Part shown: one piece after another, positions 44,624 to 53,244 of the stretch
How the letters are laid out: each line of letters begins with the position of its first letter
Numbering within the stretch: position 1 is the stretch's first letter
Program-made: the position numbers and the translations under genes
DNA from: JADFOI01 sp965218935
GTDB lineage: Bacteria > Acidobacteriota > UBA6911 > RPQK01 > JADFOI01
Direction of reading: 5' to 3'
NCBI GenBank assembly: GCA_965218935.1
Contig: CBDCMH010000001.1
Location: 1 to 64,000, forward strand
Length of the DNA stretch: 64,000 nt
The notes under the pieces: generated by a model
Database searches by the model: none
The model's input: only the letters and a program-made list of their open reading frames with translations
Told to the model about the DNA's origin: nothing

Positions 44624-44935
44624 TTGCCCATTGGCACCCGGGAAGTTGAAAGAATCGCTGAGCTGGCCCATTTGAAGTTCGATTCCCAGGAGCTGGAACG
44701 ATTCGTCGGCCACTTTCAGCAGATTCTGGAGTACTTTGCCCAACTGGAGACGGTTTCAACCGAGGCGGTTTCAACCGAAAATGTGGAATCCGTTCATCAA
44801 GCCCTTGAGGGGGAGAAACTGGCCACCCCCACACGAGAAGACGAGGTCAAACCTTCCCTTCCCGTTGCCGCGGCCCTGGACAATGCCCCTGATTCCTCCG
44901 AAAACCATTTTCGCGTTCCTCCGGTGATTGAGTAA
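44624..44935 (+). CDS. gatC: Asp/Glu-tRNA amidotransferase subunit GatC
   Basis: 103 residues with TTG start preceded by GGGAGGG. REVERIAELAHLKFDSQELERFVGHFQQILEYFAQL and the C-terminal HFRVPPVIE match GatC, the belt that holds GatA and GatB together. A 13-bp tandem repeat encodes STEAVSTENV. The stop is directly followed by the gatA ATG, so the two are coupled. gatB is not in the window. Confidence 0.93.
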   Translation: MPIGTREVERIAELAHLKFDSQELERFVGHFQQILEYFAQLETVSTEAVSTENVESVHQALEGEKLATPTREDEVKPSLPVAAALDNAPDSSENHFRVPPVIE

Positions 44936-46402
44936 ATGAGCGAGATTCATCAGCTTTCCATCAAGGAACTCCGCGAGCTCATCCAGAAAAAGGGTGCCTC
45001 CGTCACGGAGATCACCCAGAGCTTCCTGAATCGGATCCGGCAATGCGAGGACAAGATCAAGGCCTTCCTCACTGTCGAGCAGGAACCGGCCCTTGCTCAG
45101 GCCGCCGAGCTGGATCGTCAGCTTGCTTCAGGAGAGTCCCCAAACGGACTTTTGACGGGGATTCCGCTGGCCATTAAGGACAACATCGTGACCCAGGGCG
45201 TTCGAACCACCTGTGCTTCGCGGATTCTTGAAAACTATATTCCCCCCTACGATGCCACCGTGATGGGTAAGCTTAGAGGAAGTGGAGCCATTCTCCTGGG
45301 AAAGACCAACTGTGACGAATTCGCCATGGGCTCGAGCACGGAAAATTCCGCTTTCTTTCCCACTCGAAATCCATGGGATCTGGAGCGGGTTCCGGGTGGG
45401 TCCAGCGGAGGATCCGCTGCCGCGGTGGCCGCCGGAGAAGCGCCGGGAGCTTTGGGCAGCGACACGGGAGGCTCCATCCGCCAGCCGGCGGCGTTTTGTG
45501 GAACCGTGGGGCTAAAGCCCACCTATGGCCGGGTTTCCCGCTATGGGCTGGTCGCCTTTGCTTCCTCACTGGATCAAATTGGCCCGCTGGGCAACAGCGT
45601 CTCTGACGTGGCCCTCCTACTTCAGGCTATCGCGGGATCGGATCCCCAGGATTCCACTTCGGCGGACCTCCCCGTGGAGAACTATTTGAGCGAGATCGAT
45701 AAGGGCATCAAAGGTCTGAAGATCGGGGTTCCCAAGGAATGGTTCGGTTCCGGGCTCGATGAACAGATCGGGCAAAGCCTTCAAGCGGCCATCAAGAAGC
45801 TGGAGGGACTGGGCTGTTCCGTTCTCGAGGTCAGCATGCCCCAGACCGAATATGCCATTAGCACCTACTACATCATCGCTCCCGCTGAAGCCAGCTCCAA
45901 CCTGGCTCGCTATGATGGGGTGAAGTATGGACACCGCAGTGCCGATCAGAAAGACTTGGAGGGTATGTTTCAATCCACCCGCAGCGAGGGATTCGGTGAA
46001 GAGGTCAAGCGACGAATCATGATCGGGACTTACGTCCTGAGCACCGGTTACTATGACGCTTACTTTCTAAAAGCCAGCAAGGTTCGAACCCTTTTGAGAA
46101 ACGATTACCTTGAAGCCTTCAAGAAGGTGGACTTTCTGGTGGGACCCACAACTCCCGCACTTCCTTTCAGGATCGGAGAGAAAAAGACCGATCCGCTGGA
46201 CATGTATCTAACGGACATTTACACGGTGACGGCCAATCTAGCCGGTATCCCCGGTCTGTCCCTGCCCTGCGGTTTCAGTCATGAGGGCCTTCCCATCGGC
46301 CTGCAAATCCAGGCTCCCTATTTTCAGGAAGCCCGGCTACTGAATCTGGCCCATGCTCTGGAACAGGAACTGGCGGTAAAGAAACCAGCGCTGGCAGTGT
46401 GA
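44936..46402 (+). CDS. gatA: Asp/Glu-tRNA amidotransferase subunit GatA
   Basis: 488 residues, amidase-signature family. The Ser-cisSer-Lys triad is visible as K81 (PLAIKDNIV), S156 (VPGGSSGGS) and S180 (SDTGGSIRQPA). It releases ammonia from glutamine to convert Glu-tRNA(Gln) or Asp-tRNA(Asn) to the amide form. A single gltX in this window fits use of the indirect route. It converges on argB across a 139-bp A+T-rich inverted repeat. Confidence 0.96.
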   Translation: MSEIHQLSIKELRELIQKKGASVTEITQSFLNRIRQCEDKIKAFLTVEQEPALAQAAELDRQLASGESPNGLLTGIPLAIKDNIVTQGVRTTCASRILENYIPPYDATVMGKLRGSGAILLGKTNCDEFAMGSSTENSAFFPTRNPWDLERVPGGSSGGSAAAVAAGEAPGALGSDTGGSIRQPAAFCGTVGLKPTYGRVSRYGLVAFASSLDQIGPLGNSVSDVALLLQAIAGSDPQDSTSADLPVENYLSEIDKGIKGLKIGVPKEWFGSGLDEQIGQSLQAAIKKLEGLGCSVLEVSMPQTEYAISTYYIIAPAEASSNLARYDGVKYGHRSADQKDLEGMFQSTRSEGFGEEVKRRIMIGTYVLSTGYYDAYFLKASKVRTLLRNDYLEAFKKVDFLVGPTTPALPFRIGEKKTDPLDMYLTDIYTVTANLAGIPGLSLPCGFSHEGLPIGLQIQAPYFQEARLLNLAHALEQELAVKKPALAV

Positions 46403-46412
46403 AGCAAAATCC

Positions 46413-46543
46413 AAATCCTAAATCCCAAATTCCAAACAAATCACAAATCACAAATTCCAAATTCTAAACAATCGAGTTTCAAAATTGTTTATGATTTATG
46501 ATTTGGAATTTAGAATTTGTTTGGAATTTAGGATTTAGGATTT
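46413..46543. repeat. A+T-rich inverted repeat between gatA and argB
   Basis: The arms AAATCCTAAATCCCAAATTC... (46413-46441) and its near-perfect complement (46515-46543, one mismatch over 29 bp) enclose shorter permuted copies of the same motif (AAATTCCAAATTCTAAAC, CACAAATCAC). It lies between convergent genes and can form a long hairpin on either strand, so a bidirectional terminator is plausible. It may also be a dispersed repeat. It reaches the argB stop codon. Confidence 0.75.
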
Positions 46544-47369
46544 ATCTTCTTTTAATCTGAGTTCCTTCATTTCCCCGAACACCTTCCAACAAAGCATTCT
46601 CCTTCACTCCACTCACGATCTGCACCGTTTCCACTCCCCCCTCCAGGACCTTCAGCGCCGTCTGGATCTTGGGTACCATCCCGTTGGTGAGACGTCCTTC
46701 CCTCAAGAGGGTTTTCGCCTCAGCCGTGCTCAGTTCAGAGATGCAGCTGGAGGCATCCTTCATGTCCAGGTAGATTCCTTCCACGTCGGAAACGGAGATC
46801 AGTCGAGTCGCTCGCAACTCGACGGCCAGCTCAGCAGCCAACGTGTCGGCATTGATGTTGAGGATCTGGCCGTTGGAGTCGGCACCCAGGCAACTGACAA
46901 TGGGAACCCATCCGCCCTCCCAAAACTGTTGTAGGACAGAAGTGTCCATGTTCTCGATTTCTCCCACCAGTCCAAAATCAATAGGCTCGCTACTCAAGTG
47001 GCCGGAGGAGTCGGTTGTGGTGATGGGGAGAGGTGGCCTTCTGCGGCAGGAGGTCAGCTGGCCATCGAAGGCTGAAATGCCGATGGCCGGGAAACCCAAG
47101 GCAACCAGATTCGCAACCAGGTTGCGATTGATGGCAGAGAAGACCATGGTGGCCAATTCCAGTGTGGCCTTGTCGGTAACGCGGCGCCCCTGATGCTGAA
47201 CGATCGGTATCTCCAGACGCTTGGACCAATGGCTCAGCTGTTTTCCTCCTCCGTGGACCACAACCAGCTGTTGTCCGTCTTCGCTCAACTGGGCAATTTG
47301 CCCGCACAGTTGAGCCCGCAGCTGGTCCTCCTCCAGGACTTTGCCGCTCAGTTTGATGACCAGGATCAT
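46542..47369 (-). CDS. argB: Acetylglutamate kinase
   Basis: 275 residues. Amino-acid-kinase fold: KLSGKVLEE, VVHGGGKQLSHW, QGRRVTDKATLELATMVF, ILNINADTLAAELAVEL and the C-terminal GMVPKIQTALKVLEGGVETVQIVSG. It phosphorylates N-acetylglutamate in arginine synthesis. It overlaps argD by 4 bp and is last of the arg operon. Confidence 0.94.
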   Translation of the reverse strand: MILVIKLSGKVLEEDQLRAQLCGQIAQLSEDGQQLVVVHGGGKQLSHWSKRLEIPIVQHQGRRVTDKATLELATMVFSAINRNLVANLVALGFPAIGISAFDGQLTSCRRRPPLPITTTDSSGHLSSEPIDFGLVGEIENMDTSVLQQFWEGGWVPIVSCLGADSNGQILNINADTLAAELAVELRATRLISVSDVEGIYLDMKDASSCISELSTAEAKTLLREGRLTNGMVPKIQTALKVLEGGVETVQIVSGVKENALLEGVRGNEGTQIKRR

Positions 47370-48523
47370 ATCGCCTTCACGGCCTCCACGAAGAGATCGG
47401 CTTCACGGCGAGTGACGATCAAGGGCGGCATCATCCTCAGAACCTGGGGATCTATCGAGGACCCGGCCAATATGCGCTGTTTCAAAAGCCCTGCCTGCAG
47501 CTCCTTGGCCGTTTTGGGTTCACCGACCTTAACACCCAACAGGAGTCCCTGACCTCGTACTTCCTCAATACCTTCAATGCCGGAAAGGGCTTCCTTCAAG
47601 TAGTTGCCCATGAGGCCGGCGTTTTCGATGAGCTGTTCCTTTTCGATCACCTCCAGAGTGGCTTCCATGGCGGCGCACGATAAAGGGCCTCCGCCAAAGG
47701 TGCTTCCCAAATCACCGCTCTTGACGGTCTTGGCCAGTTTTTCGGTCACCAGCAGGGCGCCGGCGGGGAAGCCTGAGGCGATTCCCTTGGCTAAAGTCAC
47801 CATCTCAGGATGAATATTCACCAGTCCCGAGTAGAGAAACGAGCCGGTTCGGGCCACCCCGGTTTGAATTTCATCAAAGATCAGGAGTGCTTCATATTTT
47901 TTACAGGTTTCCTGGATTTGGCTCAGACAATCCAGAGGAATCTCCTGCATTCCCCCCATGCTTTGAATTGGCTCGATCAGGACGGCTGCTGTTTCTCCAG
48001 AGACCGCCTCGGCCACGGCTTCTGCCGGCAGAATTCGATGCATGGGCACGGGCGTATTCAGGTAGTTGGCATATTTAGGAATTCCCGTGCTGGAGAGACT
48101 GCCGTAGGATCGGCCGTGGAAAGAGCCGGAGAAGGAGAGGATTTCCTTGCGCCCGGTGATGGCGCGCGCCAGCTTGAGGGCGTTCTCATTGGCCTCGCTG
48201 CCGGAGTTGACCAGAAAAGCCTGGTAGTAGGGTTCACCGGCCATCTCCAGTAGCTTCCTTACCGCTCGGGCTCGAGGGGAGTTGTAGCTGACGTTGGAGT
48301 AGAAGATCAGCTCAGCAGCCTGTTTTTGAATGGCTTTCACCACGTGGGGGTGGCAGTGGCCTGTTGAGGCCACTGCATGAGCGCCATAAAAATCAAGGTA
48401 CTTGTTCCCCTCTTCATCATAAACATAGCATCCCGCACCCTTGTCGATAAAAAAGGGAAATTTCCCGTAGGTTTGTAACTGATAACGGTCTTCAAGACTT
48501 TTCAGGTCATCTGCTATTTGCAT
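47366..48523 (-). CDS. argD: Acetylornithine aminotransferase
   Basis: 385 residues from MQIADDLKSLEDRYQ, chosen because GGGGAGG precedes it; the open frame extends further upstream without a ribosome site. Class III aminotransferase motifs: NSGSEANENALKLAR, SFHGRSYGSLS, LLIFDEIQTGVARTG and the PLP lysine K246 in TLAKGIASGFP. It converts acetylglutamate semialdehyde to acetylornithine. It lies 55 bp after argC. Confidence 0.93.
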   Translation of the reverse strand: MQIADDLKSLEDRYQLQTYGKFPFFIDKGAGCYVYDEEGNKYLDFYGAHAVASTGHCHPHVVKAIQKQAAELIFYSNVSYNSPRARAVRKLLEMAGEPYYQAFLVNSGSEANENALKLARAITGRKEILSFSGSFHGRSYGSLSSTGIPKYANYLNTPVPMHRILPAEAVAEAVSGETAAVLIEPIQSMGGMQEIPLDCLSQIQETCKKYEALLIFDEIQTGVARTGSFLYSGLVNIHPEMVTLAKGIASGFPAGALLVTEKLAKTVKSGDLGSTFGGGPLSCAAMEATLEVIEKEQLIENAGLMGNYLKEALSGIEGIEEVRGQGLLLGVKVGEPKTAKELQAGLLKQRILAGSSIDPQVLRMMPPLIVTRREADLFVEAVKAI

Positions 48524-48578
48524 TGTGTCCTCCCCTAGTGCCTTTTCCCGACTGCACGACCGCACAACAGCACACTCA

Positions 48579-49589
48579 TTACGGGTGCACCGGAGCAGCC
48601 TCCAGCCCGGTCTCCTCCGGAAAGCCACAGATCAAATTCATATTTTGAACGGCCTGACCGGCAGCACCCTTTTGCAGATTATCCAAGGCCGACCAGACGA
48701 TGAGAAAGCCATTTTGAGTTGCTGCCCCGATGTCCACGAAATTGGAGTGACGCACGAAGTTCACATTGGGAGATCCGGGGATCCAGCGAATGAAAAAATC
48801 TGAGCCGTAGTAAGTTTCATACAGATCAGCGACTTCCTCGTTTGTTACCGACTTGCCCAACTCCATGTAGTGGCTGGCGAAAATGCCCCGCACGAAAGGA
48901 GCCGAGTAAGTCTGGAAAACCACTGGGATCTCCGGTTTCCCCAGTCCCTGTGTGATCTCGGGTAGATGTTGATGCACAAACGGCTTGTAGGGGAACAGGC
49001 TATGGGCACGCCAGGGATGATGCGTTGTGGCACTCGGGGAGTTTCCAGCTCCCGAGGAGCCCGTTTTGGAATCGACAAAGACGGGTCCTTTGATCCAGTT
49101 CTCCTGAAAAAGCGGATAAAGGGCCAGCAGTGTGGCACTGGCAAAGCAGCCGGGATTGGCGACGCGCCGTGCAGAACGAATTTCGTCCCGCTTCAATTCG
49201 GTAAGCCCGTAAACGAACGACTGTTGCTCCTGAGGACTGGGGGGTGGTAAATGATAAAACTCCTCAAAGGTCTTGGCATCGGCAATCCGAAAATCACCGC
49301 TTAAATCGATAACCACTAGATCCCGGGACAGACCCGGGACGATCTTCATCGCCTCCCCGTGGGGCAAACCCAGAAAAAGGACATCTAACCCTGAAGCAGG
49401 CAGTTCCTCAATTGGCGAAAAACGCAAGTCCAGCAACCCGCGCAGGTGGGGATATACTTCCTCAACTTTTTTTCCGGCATGTTGTTGGGAGGAGATCCAG
49501 GCGATCTCAACATGAGGATGACGCCTGAGAATATGAACGAGCTCGACCCCTCCATAGCCCGAACCGCCGGCTATTCCGATTTGAGCCAT
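48579..49589 (-). CDS. argC: N-acetyl-gamma-glutamyl-phosphate reductase
   Basis: 336 residues. An N-terminal NADP-binding GIAGGSGYGGVELVHIL and catalytic C148 in ANPGCFASA identify ArgC, type 1 by length. The segment SKTGSSGAGNSPSATTHHP and the conserved HQHLPEI are also present. It reduces acetylglutamyl phosphate. It overlaps the end of the upstream P-loop gene by 19 bp, tying that gene to the arginine operon. Confidence 0.94.
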   Translation of the reverse strand: MAQIGIAGGSGYGGVELVHILRRHPHVEIAWISSQQHAGKKVEEVYPHLRGLLDLRFSPIEELPASGLDVLFLGLPHGEAMKIVPGLSRDLVVIDLSGDFRIADAKTFEEFYHLPPPSPQEQQSFVYGLTELKRDEIRSARRVANPGCFASATLLALYPLFQENWIKGPVFVDSKTGSSGAGNSPSATTHHPWRAHSLFPYKPFVHQHLPEITQGLGKPEIPVVFQTYSAPFVRGIFASHYMELGKSVTNEEVADLYETYYGSDFFIRWIPGSPNVNFVRHSNFVDIGAATQNGFLIVWSALDNLQKGAAGQAVQNMNLICGFPEETGLEAAPVHP

Positions 49590-50656
49590 GGCATCAGAGA
49601 TTCCAGGATGAATGTGCAGATCTTGCCCGTGCTGTCCCGAGCATTTCCTGCCGGCAGGTCCCAGTTTTGTTCAATGTAACGGATGCCTTCGGCGCTGTCG
49701 GTGACCCGTCCTGAGATAAGAACCGGGTATTTTCTGGGGCCCTGCTGGGACAGCCACTGCATCGCTCCCCACACCCCCATCAGATCATTGGCGCACATGA
49801 TCATCGACATGCAGGAGCCCATGAACTGTTCATCGTCAAACAAGGAGGAGACTTGATAGCCGCCCAGCACTCCATCACCCATCTCCAAGACAATAAAATC
49901 AGGGTGGGACTCCGACAGATAGTGCGCCATGGAGCGGGCAATAGGAGCGACCGTTTCCAGATGTGCCGTGGAGGCTAAGCCGAAGTCCTGAAAGCTCAAG
50001 ATCTTTTGAGCGCCGTCCTTCTTCATAGCCCGAGTGTCCCTCAGGCAGCCCACCCCAGCCACTTTCCCAGCGTTAACGGAAAATCCCTTATCCGAGAACA
50101 TCTTCAGAAGTTGTCTGCACACGGCCGTCTTCCCAGCGTTCATGCAGGTTCCCACAATCAGTACCACGGGAACCTCCAGAACCGGTTCCTCGACCAGGGA
50201 GAGGGCGAAGTCTCCTAGATTGGCTGGCTGGTCGTTCCAGGAAACAGTGCCCAGGTATTCCAACTGCGCCGGCCATCCCAGATCGCGATGAAAAGCCGAA
50301 CATTCTCCAATGACACCGCCTCGATTGAGCAGGTGAAGCTCCATGCCCGGCTTGAGCTCAGAGGGAGGATCGCCCGAAAATCCATGCAGGGCCTTGCGGC
50401 TTCCCAAAACCCCGATCATCAGTTCTCCTCCAACCAGAGTCTTCTCCTCTCCATTCAGTGTCTCCAGCGAGGAATAATCGGTGTTCGCTTTCTTGACTCT
50501 TACCAGGACGACGTCCCCGTGGCGAGCTGACTTCTCCTCGGTCACCCTGAGCAGCCCCGACAGGGGAACGGGCTGGGTTGCTGAGGCAATCAGATCAGGG
50601 CTAACGCCTTCAGATTCGGAGTAAGATGTGGGATCCAGTAAAACTTTTACTTGCAT
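49571..50656 (-). CDS. P-loop NTPase of unknown function heading the arg operon
   Basis: 361 residues from MQVKVLLDPTSYSESEG, with GAGG upstream; the promoter below would exclude longer starts. The N-terminal 150 residues are beta-rich with no family I can name. The C-terminal half has a P-loop G169-TCMNAGKT, GKVAGVGCLRD, DFIVLEMGDGVLGGYQVSSLF (Walker B-like) and MIMCANDLMGVWGAMQWL, like the dethiobiotin synthetase/CobQ fold. Being first gene after an ArgR-type control region, it is probably arginine-related, but its reaction is unknown. Confidence 0.7.
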   Translation of the reverse strand: MQVKVLLDPTSYSESEGVSPDLIASATQPVPLSGLLRVTEEKSARHGDVVLVRVKKANTDYSSLETLNGEEKTLVGGELMIGVLGSRKALHGFSGDPPSELKPGMELHLLNRGGVIGECSAFHRDLGWPAQLEYLGTVSWNDQPANLGDFALSLVEEPVLEVPVVLIVGTCMNAGKTAVCRQLLKMFSDKGFSVNAGKVAGVGCLRDTRAMKKDGAQKILSFQDFGLASTAHLETVAPIARSMAHYLSESHPDFIVLEMGDGVLGGYQVSSLFDDEQFMGSCMSMIMCANDLMGVWGAMQWLSQQGPRKYPVLISGRVTDSAEGIRYIEQNWDLPAGNARDSTGKICTFILESLMPWLKSE

Positions 50657-50678
50657 GTGCACCTCAAGCGGCCACCTC

Positions 50679-50734
50679 TGCATAATTATACATAAAAGGC
50701 TGAATACGTCAAGGTTTTCTGTATAATTATTGCA
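50679..50734 (-). promoter_or_regulatory. arg operon promoter with two ArgR-like operators
   Basis: On the minus strand: -35 TTGACG (50707-50712), 16-bp spacer, -10 TATAAT (50685-50690). Two palindromic A+T-rich boxes of ARG-box type, TGCATAATTATACA (50679-50692, covering the -10) and TGTATAATTATTGCA (50720-50734, upstream of the -35), are centred about 41 bp apart, roughly four helical turns. This fits ArgR hexamer repression. No argR gene is in the window. Confidence 0.75.
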
Positions 50735-50738
50735 TTAT

Positions 50739-51587
50739 TCACTCTTGGCGCTGTGACTTCGCGACGACCACTTGGTTGTAGATCTCTCGCCTGGAAAGGC
50801 CCAGTTCCTGGGTGGCTTGTTTGATGGCTTCTTTTTGAGTGAGTCCCCGAGTCTCCACAAGTCCCATAACATAGGCCGCGGCATCGATCTGGGCAGAGAC
50901 CCGATCCTGCTCGGAGGCGTGACCCTCGAGCACTAACGTATATTCACCGCGAGCGCGTTCCTGTTCCAGAGTGGTGAGGATCTCCTTCAGACGACCGGGG
51001 TAGTGAGTTTCATGCAGTTTGGTCATTTCTCGAATTACGAAAGCCCTGCGATTGCCCAGGATTTCCACAATCCTCTTCAGGGTGGGTAAAAGACCATGGG
51101 GAGAGAGGTAAATGAGGAGGGTGGACTCCTGTTGGGAAAATCCTTGAAGAACTTCCCGTTGTGAGGCAGCTCGGCGGGGGAGAAAACCGATAAACAGAAA
51201 GCGATGAGCAGGCAGACCGGAAACCGAGAGCGCAGCGGTGGCTGCGGAGGGGCCGGGAACAGGATAGACGGGAATTTCATTTTCCCGGCAGGAGTGAACC
51301 AGCCGATGTCCTGGGTCCGAGAGAAGTGGAGTGCCGGCATCCGAGACCAGGGCGATACGTTTGCCCTCCTGCAGTTGGGTGATCAGGACGGGGGCTTTGG
51401 CGTCTTCGTTATGCTCGTGGTAACTGGTGGTAGGGGTATTTATGGTGAAATGAGTGAGCAGCTTGCGAGTGTGCCGGGTATCTTCACAGGCGATCAGGTC
51501 TACCTCTCCCAGGATTTTAACCGCACGCGGGCTCAAATCCTCCAGATTTCCCAGCGGAGTAGCCACAACGTATAGAATTCCTAACAT
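50739..51587 (-). CDS. rsmI: 16S rRNA 2'-O-methyltransferase RsmI
   Basis: 282 residues. YVVATPLGNLEDLSPRAVKIL, ACEDTRHTRKLL, LVSDAGTPLLSDPG and PVPGPSAATAALSVSG are signatures of this SAM-dependent tetrapyrrole-methylase-fold family, which modifies C1402 of 16S rRNA. A C-terminal helix-turn-helix-like tail (GLTQKEAIKQATQELGLSRREIYNQVV) is usual. It lies 35 bp after pdxJ on the same strand and probably shares its transcript. Confidence 0.93.
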   Translation of the reverse strand: MLGILYVVATPLGNLEDLSPRAVKILGEVDLIACEDTRHTRKLLTHFTINTPTTSYHEHNEDAKAPVLITQLQEGKRIALVSDAGTPLLSDPGHRLVHSCRENEIPVYPVPGPSAATAALSVSGLPAHRFLFIGFLPRRAASQREVLQGFSQQESTLLIYLSPHGLLPTLKRIVEILGNRRAFVIREMTKLHETHYPGRLKEILTTLEQERARGEYTLVLEGHASEQDRVSAQIDAAAYVMGLVETRGLTQKEAIKQATQELGLSRREIYNQVVVAKSQRQE

Positions 51588-51622
51588 ATCCGCGTGATCG
51601 GCGGGATGTCATCGGCGGCATG

Positions 51623-52363
51623 TCATCCGCGCGGGCTCATTGCCTCCATCATTTCCCGAACCGCCCGTTCCATTCCGACCAGTGAGGCCCGGGCAACGAT
51701 ATTGTGACCGATGTTCAGTTCCACAATTTGAGGAATATTGGAGACCGGACCCACGTTTCGGTAGGTGAGGCCGTGACCGGCAAGAACCGACAACCCGGCT
51801 GATTCGGCCAATCGGGCTGCTGCGACAACTTTATCCAGTTCGCGCTGGAATCCCTCATCCGATTCTTTGAGTCCTTTGGGAACCGCCTCGGCGTAAGCAG
51901 CCGTATTGATCTCGATCATAGTGGCTCCCGCGCTTGAGGCTCGCTTGATCTGATCGGGCTGAGGATCGATAAAAAGGGAAACCTCCAGTCCGGCCTTCTG
52001 CAGTTTCTCGGCGGCCTCTTGGATCGCCTTCTCGTTCTTGATGACATCCAACCCACCCTCCGTCGTGACTTCTCCCTCCCGTTCAGGGACCAAAGTCGCA
52101 CTGTCGGGGCGCACCTCCAGGGCAAAGTCAATCATCTCCTGGGTGACCGCCATTTCCAGATTGAGTCGGGTGGTGATCGTCTGGCGCAAAAGTCTCACAT
52201 CGCGGTCGCTGATGTGACGGCGATCTCCCCGCAAGTGAACGGTGATGCCGTCCGCCCCCGCCAGTTCAGCCAGGATGGCTGCCGCCACCGGATCCGGTTC
52301 AGGCGCTTCACGGGCCTGGCGAATAGTAGCGATATGATCGACATTGACTCCCAACTTGGTCAT
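51623..52363 (-). CDS. pdxJ: Pyridoxine 5'-phosphate synthase
   Basis: 246 residues from MTKLGVNVDHIATIRQAR, with GGGAG upstream; the frame is open for 12 further codons. VDHIATIRQARE, HLRGDRRHISDRDV, LEMAVTQEMIDFALEVRP and GHGLTYRNVGPV are PdxJ landmarks. It condenses 3-hydroxy-1-aminoacetone phosphate and deoxyxylulose phosphate to PNP in vitamin B6 synthesis. Confidence 0.94.
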   Translation of the reverse strand: MTKLGVNVDHIATIRQAREAPEPDPVAAAILAELAGADGITVHLRGDRRHISDRDVRLLRQTITTRLNLEMAVTQEMIDFALEVRPDSATLVPEREGEVTTEGGLDVIKNEKAIQEAAEKLQKAGLEVSLFIDPQPDQIKRASSAGATMIEINTAAYAEAVPKGLKESDEGFQRELDKVVAAARLAESAGLSVLAGHGLTYRNVGPVSNIPQIVELNIGHNIVARASLVGMERAVREMMEAMSPRG

Positions 52364-52379
52364 GGCTCCCAAGGTACAA

Positions 52380-52503
52380 CGATAACTGATAACTGACAAC
52401 TGACAACAGACCCAGACCAGGCAGGAGGTCAGCTGTCAATTTGTCAGCACTCAGTCCTCAGCACTCAGTCCTTTCTTCCCGGAGGTCAGCTGTCAGTTGT
52501 CAG
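52380..52503. repeat. Cluster of short CTGACAACTGACAGCTGAC-type repeats
   Basis: The region between pdxJ and the glycosyltransferase holds GATAACTGATAACTGACAACTGACAACAG, then TCAGCTGTCAATTTGTCAGCACTCAGTCCTCAGCACTCAG and TCAGCTGTCAGTTGTCAG. These are short direct and inverted repeats able to form stems. A related piece ends mazG at 42402-42422. Confidence 0.65.
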
Positions 52504-53244
52504 CGGTCTGTATCTCCCCCTCACATCATTCCACCGAATTTTGAGCAGGTCCCATGCCATCTGGAAGGCGTCGGGGGCAAATCGTACCCTGCTGCCCTTG
52601 GAGTGCCGCCACACCACGGGCACCTCTTTGAGAGTGAGTCCCCATTTGCGGGCCACGTAGAGGATCTCCACATCAAAACTGAGACCCTCGATCGTTTGCT
52701 TTGCAAAGAGGTCCCTGCAGCTGCTCATTTGAAAGAGCTTGAATCCGCACTGGGTATCGGCAAAGGGAAGCCCGGTGGAAAGCCGGACCAGCCGGTTGAA
52801 TATTTTCCCGCTGGTCTCCCGAAACCAGGATTGGCGCACCTGGACATCTGATTCTTTCAGGTCACGAGACCCGAAGGCGATGTCGCAGTTCCCATCAACG
52901 ACTTCCTTCTCCAGTTTCGAGATCTCTTCAATGGGGGAGCTCAAGTCGGCGTCCGTCAGCAGGGCATAGGTGCCCTGAGCTTCCAGCATTCCACGTCGGA
53001 CGCTGTAACCTTTTCCCCGGTTTCCGTCGTTGGGAAAAAGGCGCAAACTCCACCCCGGATCTCCCTTGGCACCGAACTCTTTGGCGATTGTGGAGGTTCG
53101 ATCCTCAGAACCGTCATCCACCACCACAAGCTCAAAAGGTCGGCCGCGTGGTTTCAGGTAGTGGAGGATCCGTTCCAGGCTGAGGCCAAGTCGCTGTTCT
53201 TCGTTGTAGGCTGGAATGACGATGGACAGGAATAGATCATTCAT
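52486..53244 (-). CDS. GT2 family glycosyltransferase (dolichyl-phosphate glucosyltransferase-like)
   Basis: 252 residues, GT-A fold: IVIPAYNEEQRLGLSLERIL, ELVVVDDGSEDRT, NRGKGYSVRRGML, LLTDADLSSPIEE (DxD-like) and DTQCGFKLF, as in Alg5/DPG-synthase-type enzymes acting on polyprenyl phosphate. It lacks the C-terminal membrane segments of GtrB-type relatives. The last residues (RPLTTDS) fall in the dispersed repeat. It overlaps gltX by 4 bp. Confidence 0.87.
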   Translation of the reverse strand: MNDLFLSIVIPAYNEEQRLGLSLERILHYLKPRGRPFELVVVDDGSEDRTSTIAKEFGAKGDPGWSLRLFPNDGNRGKGYSVRRGMLEAQGTYALLTDADLSSPIEEISKLEKEVVDGNCDIAFGSRDLKESDVQVRQSWFRETSGKIFNRLVRLSTGLPFADTQCGFKLFQMSSCRDLFAKQTIEGLSFDVEILYVARKWGLTLKEVPVVWRHSKGSRVRFAPDAFQMAWDLLKIRWNDVRGRYRPLTTDS

